From the NCBI RefSeq assembly GCF_024129355.1, contig NZ_JAMXXP010000027.1, positions 1 to 41,465 on the forward strand: a stretch of 41,465 nt of DNA. Direction: 5' to 3'. The DNA is from Acinetobacter lwoffii. GTDB taxonomy: Bacteria > Pseudomonadota > Gammaproteobacteria > Pseudomonadales > Moraxellaceae. Position numbers and translations under genes: made by a program. Below, piece by piece: positions 33,506 through 41,465 of the stretch (position 1 is its first letter; every line of letters starts with the position of its first letter). Under the pieces are notes generated by a model. It had not been told where the DNA came from and made no database searches. It saw nothing but the letters and a program-made list of their open reading frames with translations.

Positions 33506-34249
33506 ATGGCTAAAACAATTTTAATTACCGGCGCAAGTTCAGGGATCGGCGCCGGTATGGCACGTGAATTTGCAAAAAAAGGCTATAACCTGGCAATTTG
33601 TGCACGTCGCCTGGAGCGTCTGGAAACCTTAAAACAGGAACTGGAAAGTCAATATGGCATCAAAGTCATTGCCAAAACACTAGATGTCACCGATTACGAT
33701 CAAGTGTTTGAAGTGTTTCGTGCTTTTAAAGAAGACTTTGGCACCATTGACCGAGTTATTGTGAATGCTGGTGTCGGTGAGGGCCGCCGGATTGGTAAAG
33801 GTAATTTTGCTATCAATAAAGCCACGGTTGAAACCAACTTTATTTCGGCATTAGCACAATGTGAAGCTGCAGTTGAAATCTTCCGTGTACAAAACTCTGG
33901 CCATCTGGTGATGATTTCATCTATGAGTGCAATGCGCGGTATGCCAAAACATTTAACGGCTTATGGTGCAAGTAAGGCCGGCGTGGCTCATTTAGCGGAA
34001 GGCATTCGAGCTGAATTGATCGATACGCCAATAAAAGTGACCACCATTTTCCCAGGATATATTCGTACTGAAATTAATGAAGGGGCAAAAAAGCTACCTT
34101 TTGAAGTAGATGAAAAAACTGGTTCGCGTTTATTGGCAGCAGAAATTGAAAAAGCACCAGTTAAGGCTTATGTGCCGAAATGGCCTTGGTTGCCACTCGG
34201 TCTAGCCATGAAAGTATTACCACTTAAACTGGTGAACAAGTTAGGTTAA
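33506..34249 (+). CDS. short-chain dehydrogenase/reductase
   Basis: 247 residues of the SDR family. The cofactor loop TGASSGIG is at 8-15, NAG at 87-89 and the catalytic YGASK at 153-157 (Tyr153, Lys157); Ser138/139 sits in MISSMS. Arg residues after beta2 (CARRLERLE) suggest NADP preference. The C-terminal end is hydrophobic (PWLPLGLAMKVLPLKL) and may touch a membrane or lipid substrate. Last gene of the ACAD-kinase operon, 52 bases after the phosphatase-like gene. Plausible job: oxidation or reduction of a hydroxy- or ketoacyl intermediate. Followed by a strong terminator. Confidence 0.85.
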   Translation: MAKTILITGASSGIGAGMAREFAKKGYNLAICARRLERLETLKQELESQYGIKVIAKTLDVTDYDQVFEVFRAFKEDFGTIDRVIVNAGVGEGRRIGKGNFAINKATVETNFISALAQCEAAVEIFRVQNSGHLVMISSMSAMRGMPKHLTAYGASKAGVAHLAEGIRAELIDTPIKVTTIFPGYIRTEINEGAKKLPFEVDEKTGSRLLAAEIEKAPVKAYVPKWPWLPLGLAMKVLPLKLVNKLG

Positions 34250-34267
34250 AAGCGCTCTTAGATCTAT

Positions 34268-34300
34268 AAAAAGAGAAGCTAGAGCGCTTCTCTTTTTATT
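34268..34300 (+). terminator. terminator of the ACAD-kinase operon
   Basis: Perfect 12-bp stem aaaaagagaagc/gcttctcttttt with a 6-base loop, 18 bases after the SDR stop codon. Confidence 0.87.
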
Positions 34301-34658
34301 TTTTATGACAAACTGAGAAAAATTTCTGAATCAGTATTTTTTTCTAAAAAATGTATAGCTTGAATTTACAAAAAAGCGAAATCTTATAAATCCTAATATA
34401 TTGATTATTAAAATAAAGTTTTAAATTATCAAAAATTATATTTTTATTTTATTGATGAATTTGCAATTAAATCAATTACTTTTAAATTTTCGTTTCATGA
34501 GAAAGACCATCTTTTACTTTTCCTAATTTTCGCCAATTTTAAGAACTTTTCCAAACTGTCCAAAACTTAGACATACTCACTCTAAAAGTGGAAAGATAAC
34601 TTCTCTTTTTTAGAATTTCCTTTAATGTACAACCGTTCAGAAATTAAAGGTTGTCCAT
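34301..34658. other. very AT-rich spacer upstream of the desaturase gene
   Basis: No gene seen. Bases 34300-34500 are unusually AT-rich even for this genome, with long A and T runs, and look like a curved or H-NS-bound region. Close to the desaturase start, acaacc (34629-34634) and ggttgt (34649-34654) form a hairpin that takes in part of the ribosome binding site. Confidence 0.55.
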
Positions 34659-35717
34659 ATGTCTACATCTGCGGATATGACTGACCAGCAGCGAATCTCC
34701 AAGGTCAGAAGTATCGTTACCCAGGCCGGGGAAGAGGTGCGTGCTCGTTATCCCATACTCAAACATCAGAACTTTATCGGTGCGAGTATTTTAGGCTTCG
34801 CCTGGGCAGGCATGATTGCATGCGCGGTAGCATATGGAACAGGTTATCTCTCAGCATGGTTTACCATTCCCTTGATTGCGATTTTTGCGTCATTGACCCA
34901 TGAATTGGAACATGACCTGATTCATTATATGTATTTCAAAAAAACACCTTGGGCACATCATCTGATGCTGGCACTGGTCTGGTTGGCACGTCCAAACACC
35001 ATCAGTCCGTGGGCACGTCGTCGTTTACATTTGCATCATCATAAATATTCAGGCACTGAACATGACCTGGAAGAACGTGGCATCAGTAATGGTATGCCTT
35101 GGGGCATTCGCCGAATTCTGGTGATTAGTGACCAGTTGATGTCAGTGTATCTGCGTCCATTTCAGATGATTAAAATGATTCATCTTTTTCTGGAAAAACA
35201 GCCTGAAAAAGAACGTAAAATTGCCATGATTTCTCAGCTATTTGGCTTTTTACCTCTCAGCATTATTTACTATGGATTGTGCTACCTGTTTGTGGTCTTT
35301 CATGGTTTAAATGCAGTTTCACCACTCTTCGGTTATGAGATGCTCTGGTCGCAAGGCATTGTCGACGCGATGCCGATTGTAAATCTGCTGGCAGTCATCT
35401 GGGTGATTCCGAACTTTATCCGTTCTTTTAGCTTGCAGTTTGTCAGCTCAAATATGCATTACTATGGCGATATTGATCCACGTGATGTGATCAAACAAAC
35501 CCAAGTGCTCAATCCATGGTGGATGGTTCCGTTCCAGTTATTCTGCTGTAATTTTGGTTCGACCCATGCGATTCATCATTTTGTGGTCAAAGAGCCATTT
35601 TATATCCGTCAACTGACGTCCAAAACGGCGCATAAAGTAATGAAAGAAGTGGGCGTGCGTTTTAATGATGTGGGAACTTTTAAGCGTATGAATCGCTGGA
35701 ATGACTATAAAATCTAA
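34659..35717 (+). CDS. membrane fatty acid desaturase / hydroxylase family protein
   Basis: 352-residue integral membrane di-iron enzyme. The three His clusters are HELEHDLIH (81-89), HLHHHKYSGTEHD (124-136, an HxxHH form) and THAIHH (302-307). Hydrophobic segments lie near 45-75, 100-112, 193-215 and 240-258. The fold fits fatty acyl desaturases and related carotenoid or acyl hydroxylases; the exact reaction cannot be read. ATG at 34659 follows AAAGG (34646-34650). Single gene with a clear terminator. Regulation at the leader is possible, see the hairpin upstream. Confidence 0.82.
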   Translation: MSTSADMTDQQRISKVRSIVTQAGEEVRARYPILKHQNFIGASILGFAWAGMIACAVAYGTGYLSAWFTIPLIAIFASLTHELEHDLIHYMYFKKTPWAHHLMLALVWLARPNTISPWARRRLHLHHHKYSGTEHDLEERGISNGMPWGIRRILVISDQLMSVYLRPFQMIKMIHLFLEKQPEKERKIAMISQLFGFLPLSIIYYGLCYLFVVFHGLNAVSPLFGYEMLWSQGIVDAMPIVNLLAVIWVIPNFIRSFSLQFVSSNMHYYGDIDPRDVIKQTQVLNPWWMVPFQLFCCNFGSTHAIHHFVVKEPFYIRQLTSKTAHKVMKEVGVRFNDVGTFKRMNRWNDYKI

Positions 35718-35734
35718 GCTTTAATTTCCATAAG

Positions 35735-35763
35735 AAATCCCGTTTTTAAGCGGGATTTTTTTT
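35735..35763 (+). terminator. desaturase terminator
   Basis: Stem aaatcccg/cgggattt with an 8-base loop and a long T-run, 18 bases past the stop codon. Confidence 0.88.
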
Positions 35764-35935
35764 ATATTTATCCTTTGTGATTTACCCAATGGCAAGATGT
35801 ATAAGCCTGTATTTTGCAAGAATCCTATCTTAGTTAAATTTAGGTGAACATTCATTTAAAATGACTGTTGAGGAAATAGTTCAAAAGAATAAACTCAGGT
35901 AAAATTAAGTATATCCCTATATAAATTAGCCCGCT

Positions 35936-36646
35936 ATGTTGCTGAAAGCCGCCACCATTGCCTTGATTCCTGCACTTGTCATTCAGGGTAATCGTGTCAA
36001 GAAAAATACCCTAAGACTGCCGGAACCTGAAGGTGCACGTGAAGGTCAAACCGGAACCGGCAACAAACTGTCTCTGCTGATTTTAGGGGATTCGGCAGCA
36101 GCAGGTGTAGGCGTAGAACATCAGGATGACGCATTACTGGGTGCAATTCTGCATGAACTGAAAGATGACTTTGAAATTGACTGGAAATTACAGGCCAAAA
36201 CAGGCGATACCAGCTCAAAAGTAATTCATGCTTTGGACCAGATGGAAGTCCAGCACTATGATGTAATCGTCACGTCGGTTGGCGTCAATGATGTGACCAA
36301 ACTGATACCTGTCGAGGTTTGGATTCAGAAACAGGAACAGCTTTATAGTAAAATTCAGCAAAAATTTAGTCCGAAACTGATCATTGCTGCCGGTGTGCCG
36401 CCAATGAATATGTTTCCGGCGCTACCGAATCCTTTAGCCTGGCTATTTGGCCAGTATGCTAAACAGATGAACCAGCAACTAGAAAATTTTGTGAATCAGC
36501 AAGTGAATATGCAATGGATTGAATACGATATTGAAAAATACCGTGCCATGAATTTACAAATGGCTGCAGATGGTTTTCATCCGAGTAAGGAAGTTTATAC
36601 ACTTTGGGGACAAGAAGTCGCTGGCAAGATTCGGAAGACCTTCTAA
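35936..36646 (+). CDS. SGNH/GDSL hydrolase with N-terminal membrane anchor
   Basis: 236 residues. The N-terminus (MLLKAATIALIPALVIQGN) is a signal-anchor type segment. The SGNH catalytic blocks are LLILGDSAAAG with nucleophile Ser53, the GVNDVTK block (Asn), and DGFHPSKE near the C-terminus supplying Asp and His. Family members are esterases, lipases or deacetylases of the periplasm. No ribosome binding site is visible before the ATG, while TATATAAATT lies just upstream, so the mRNA may be nearly leaderless. The gene is followed within a few bases by the uracil-DNA-glycosylase-like gene. The substrate is not predicted. Confidence 0.83.
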   Translation: MLLKAATIALIPALVIQGNRVKKNTLRLPEPEGAREGQTGTGNKLSLLILGDSAAAGVGVEHQDDALLGAILHELKDDFEIDWKLQAKTGDTSSKVIHALDQMEVQHYDVIVTSVGVNDVTKLIPVEVWIQKQEQLYSKIQQKFSPKLIIAAGVPPMNMFPALPNPLAWLFGQYAKQMNQQLENFVNQQVNMQWIEYDIEKYRAMNLQMAADGFHPSKEVYTLWGQEVAGKIRKTF

Positions 36647-36678
36647 AATAGTTGAAATCTCTCAATTTAGCTAATTCT

Positions 36679-37263
36679 ATGTCTGATATTGAAACACATC
36701 CGCTACCGCCATTTTTACCACCCAATGCAAAATTGCTGATGTTGGGCAGCTTCCCGCCACCTGCCACACGCTGGAAAATGAACTTTTATTATCCAAACTA
36801 CCAGAATGATATGTGGCGGATTTTTGGACTGATTTTTTTTGAGAATAAAGATTACTTTTTGGACTTACCCAATAGAAAATTTCAGGAAAACTTAATCCGG
36901 GGTTTTTTAACTGAAATGGGGATTGCGATTTTTGATAGTGGCTATCAGATCCGGCGTTTAAAGGGCAATGCTTCAGACAAATTTTTGGAAATTGTAGTAC
37001 CTACCAATATTGAGCAACTGCTCAGCCAAATGCCGCAGTGCAATCATATTATGACCACAGGCGACAAGGCCACAGACACCATGATGCTGTCCATGCCTGA
37101 AGGGACTTTAAAGCCGAGTATTGGTCAACCTAGCCAAGCCCATTTTGTCGGACGTGATCTGTATTTATATCGCATGCCTTCATCTTCTCGAGCCTATCCG
37201 GTTTCTCTGGAGAAAAAAGCCGAAAGTTACCGGACGATGTTTGAACATGTGGGTCTGGTTTAA
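36679..37263 (+). CDS. uracil-DNA glycosylase family protein (MUG-like)
   Basis: 194-residue protein of the uracil-DNA glycosylase superfamily. The N-terminal KLLMLGSFPPPATRWKMNFY then YPNYQNDMWRIFG matches the motif 1 region of MUG-like proteins, with MGIAIFD and the later RMPSSSRAYP as the motif 2-like part (PSSS in place of HPS). The catalytic Asn/Asp of typical enzymes is not obvious. I choose the ATG at 36679; the frame is also open to a TTG at 36652. It could act in base-excision repair or be a relative with another role. It lies 32 bases after the SGNH gene. Confidence 0.68.
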   Translation: MSDIETHPLPPFLPPNAKLLMLGSFPPPATRWKMNFYYPNYQNDMWRIFGLIFFENKDYFLDLPNRKFQENLIRGFLTEMGIAIFDSGYQIRRLKGNASDKFLEIVVPTNIEQLLSQMPQCNHIMTTGDKATDTMMLSMPEGTLKPSIGQPSQAHFVGRDLYLYRMPSSSRAYPVSLEKKAESYRTMFEHVGLV

Positions 37264-37349
37264 TATTTAATCCAATAATCAGATAAAATGGTTAAAGAGG
37301 TTTTAGGCTACAGAGAAGACATAAACTTACTATTTGTAAGTTATTGGCT

Positions 37350-37832
37350 TTATTTATTCATATTTGGATATTCAACCCAGCGATGGCTATTAATTTTAAT
37401 CTCCCGGACATGATGAAAGCTGGACCAGATTAACTGGCTACCTTTGGTCCATTTTAAAGCTCGAATACGCGACTCCACCTGCTGTATTTCCTCAGGTGAG
37501 GCCGGACGTAAAGGCCCAATTTCTGCATATAAGCGTACTCCTGGATAACGCTTAAATTTACCTTTAAGCAACGAATGAAACCAAAACAGTTTGCTACTGT
37601 TCACAGCCTGTATGCAGGCCATCGGCTGATGCTGCAAATTCTCAGAAAAAGTAGTGGAATAAGTATCAAAAAAGAAACCTGTACTGGTCTTTTTGTTGAG
37701 AAATATGGTTCCGATCGGAGTAATATTAGGAAAGCCTTTGGGGTTGACTGTTGCAATAGAGCAATGCATGGCAGCCCGTTGTGCATCAGCGACCACCTGG
37801 CGAATCTGTTGCCATTCACTATCAGAAATCAT
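37350..37832 (-). CDS. pyridoxamine 5'-phosphate oxidase-like (split-barrel FMN-binding) protein
   Basis: 160 residues of the PNPOx-like split barrel. The strand pattern HCSIATVNPKGFPNITPIGT then GFFFDTYSTTFSENLQHQPM is typical of small FMN- or F420-type flavin reductases. There is a closing KINSHRWVEYP. It may reduce a small molecule using a flavin, or simply bind one; no partner is encoded next to it. It converges with the uracil-DNA-glycosylase-like gene. Function beyond the fold is unknown. Confidence 0.75.
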   Translation of the reverse strand: MISDSEWQQIRQVVADAQRAAMHCSIATVNPKGFPNITPIGTIFLNKKTSTGFFFDTYSTTFSENLQHQPMACIQAVNSSKLFWFHSLLKGKFKRYPGVRLYAEIGPLRPASPEEIQQVESRIRALKWTKGSQLIWSSFHHVREIKINSHRWVEYPNMNK

Positions 37833-37949
37833 GTCTTGATTCTCTTATTATTTTTTATAAATTTTATAATAACTTAACTAGCTGGGCATTGCCTGAAAAA
37901 ACTGAAGCTACGGCAGTTTGAGCAATCTAAAACGTCACTCAGATTATAA

Positions 37950-37972
37950 AAAAGAGCCACATGGGCTCTTTA
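37950..37972 (-). terminator. terminator of the hypothetical gene at 37993-38430
   Basis: Stem aaagagcc/ggctcttt with a 5-base loop. On the minus strand it is followed by seven T and lies about 20 bases past the stop codon of the gene. Confidence 0.8.
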
Positions 37973-37992
37973 AAAAATACAAAATTCGGCGA

Positions 37993-38430
37993 TTAGCCAT
38001 CGTATTCGACATAATCCCACAAATTTAAACGTGCTTTAATTTCCTGACGGATCTCGGGCAACATCGGCAAAAGAGTGCCATCAATCCATAAGCTCAACGC
38101 TTGGGCAGAAAGTACTTGCTGCTGTTCATCGACCAGTTGTGCACCTTTCAACATAATACCGGTCTCATCAGTGGCTTCGGTTTCTACACCTTTAAATAAA
38201 ACTTGTAGTTCATAACCGCTATCCTGAATCAGCCATTCCAGTTCGAGCTGAATATTTTCAGTGGATTTCAAAACCACTTGTCCCTCGACCGTATCGGAGT
38301 CGGACAGACAGTCATGTTCCACCCGAATTTTGGCCAAATACCATTCTTGCTGGGATAAATCATGGAGGGTTTTTACAGGCGTCAGAATATCACTGAACTT
38401 AAACTGACGGATTAGATCAAAAAATTGCAT
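37993..38430 (-). CDS. hypothetical protein, acidic, function unknown
   Basis: 145 residues, no signal peptide and no membrane segment, strongly acidic. Not recognised. The middle (VEGQVVLKSTENIQLELEWL, then YELQVLFKGVETEATDETG) is beta-rich, and a C-terminal helix LPEIRQEIKARLNLWDYVEY closes it. The gene has its own terminator and its own spacer on the upstream side (168 bases), so it is likely expressed alone. It may be limited to Acinetobacter and relatives. Confidence 0.55.
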   Translation of the reverse strand: MQFFDLIRQFKFSDILTPVKTLHDLSQQEWYLAKIRVEHDCLSDSDTVEGQVVLKSTENIQLELEWLIQDSGYELQVLFKGVETEATDETGIMLKGAQLVDEQQQVLSAQALSLWIDGTLLPMLPEIRQEIKARLNLWDYVEYDG

Positions 38431-38598
38431 GGGAGTGGAGGGCGAACAATCGCAAAATACGAGAAAAATGTAATTCTAAAGTAAGCGCAATAGACTGTAA
38501 AACCCTTTAAACGATGATTGGACTAAGTTAATTTAAGCGGTCATTCTCAAAATACAGGCTTTTCATGTCGTCGTAATTGTGAGGTCATTCTAATGTCA

Positions 38599-41417
<2,819 letters not shown>

Positions 41418-41465
41418 ATGAAATATGAAAATTTAACTAGATTTAATGATGGGGAATTTAAACGA
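41418..41465 (+). CDS. start of a putative IS5-family transposase (partial)
   Basis: Sixteen codons remain before the window ends: MKYENLTRFNDGEFKR. This resembles the N-terminus of IS5-group transposases, where a short L-x-R/K-x-x-x-x-F-K/R-R block leads into the Helix-turn-helix region. That rests on recall of the family and only 16 residues, so it is tentative. It starts 4 bases after the frmA stop codon. Confidence 0.5.
   Translation, partial: MKYENLTRFNDGEFKR

Noticed and set aside
37324..37342. Terminator aacttac/gtaagtt between the convergent genes at 37263 and 37350
   Set aside because: The stem is only 7 bp, AT-rich and has no T-run, so I do not call it.

Overview
The window reads as a chromosomal segment of an Acinetobacter species (Gammaproteobacteria, Moraxellaceae). 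The reasons are moderate-to-low GC, an Acinetobacter-like 5S rRNA, a divergent AraC regulator/alkM alkane hydroxylase pair, a glycine riboswitch in front of a D-amino-acid dehydrogenase-type gene, an lpxB standing apart from lpxD-fabZ-lpxA, and many acyl-CoA dehydrogenases. The species cannot be fixed from sequence reading alone. Most of the window is housekeeping and lipid or hydrocarbon metabolism. The only mobile DNA I see is the first part of an insertion sequence at the right edge.

Layout. 1-170: the end of an rRNA operon (5S rRNA and terminator). 576-6542 (all minus): SLT lytic transglycosylase lipoprotein, GNAT acetyltransferase, two adjacent acyl-CoA dehydrogenases (one with and one without the C-terminal catalytic Glu motif), an ABC1/AarF atypical kinase and an unknown protein. 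6689-11020 (plus): small secreted LprI-like protein, prmB-aroC, a GNAT protein and an AEC transporter. 11344-12800: tandem glycine riboswitch and FAD amino-acid dehydrogenase. 12883-16826: secreted unknown, ispF, degenerate tyrosine-phosphatase-like protein, class I DAHP synthase and a TauE/SafE permease. 17214-20742: lpxB, then alkR-like regulator and alkM diverging across a perfect 7-5-7 palindrome.

21104-25635: large acyl-CoA dehydrogenase diverging from a GlxA-type regulator, then a marR-MFS operon with a near-perfect operator on the marR leader. 25901-28464: cyanide-insensitive-type cytochrome bd oxidase, cydA-cydB, followed by a 35-codon gene of the DUF2474 type. 28552-34249: membrane-anchored thermonuclease; LysR regulator diverging from an operon of ACAD11-like dehydrogenase, APH-type kinase, histidine-phosphatase-like protein and SDR. 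This operon looks like a split bacterial version of the ACAD10/11 route that phosphorylates and eliminates the hydroxyl of gamma-hydroxyacyl-CoAs. 34659-40155: fatty acid desaturase, SGNH hydrolase, uracil-DNA-glycosylase-like protein, flavin-binding PPOX-like protein, an unknown and a two-HKD phospholipase D/cardiolipin-synthase-like lipoprotein. 40277-41465: glutathione-dependent formaldehyde dehydrogenase whose last codon has been replaced by the end of an IS5-type insertion sequence.

Together, alkM, the desaturase, four or more ACADs, the kinase-ACAD operon and formaldehyde dehydrogenase fit an organism that lives on alkanes and unusual fatty acids. Non-genic signals of note are a polar 12-mer (AAATAGCCTAAG) dispersed on one strand only, a shared TGTCA-N4-TGACA-Y-GAAT site in front of two separate acyl-CoA dehydrogenase loci, and pairs of hairpins in two intergenic regions.
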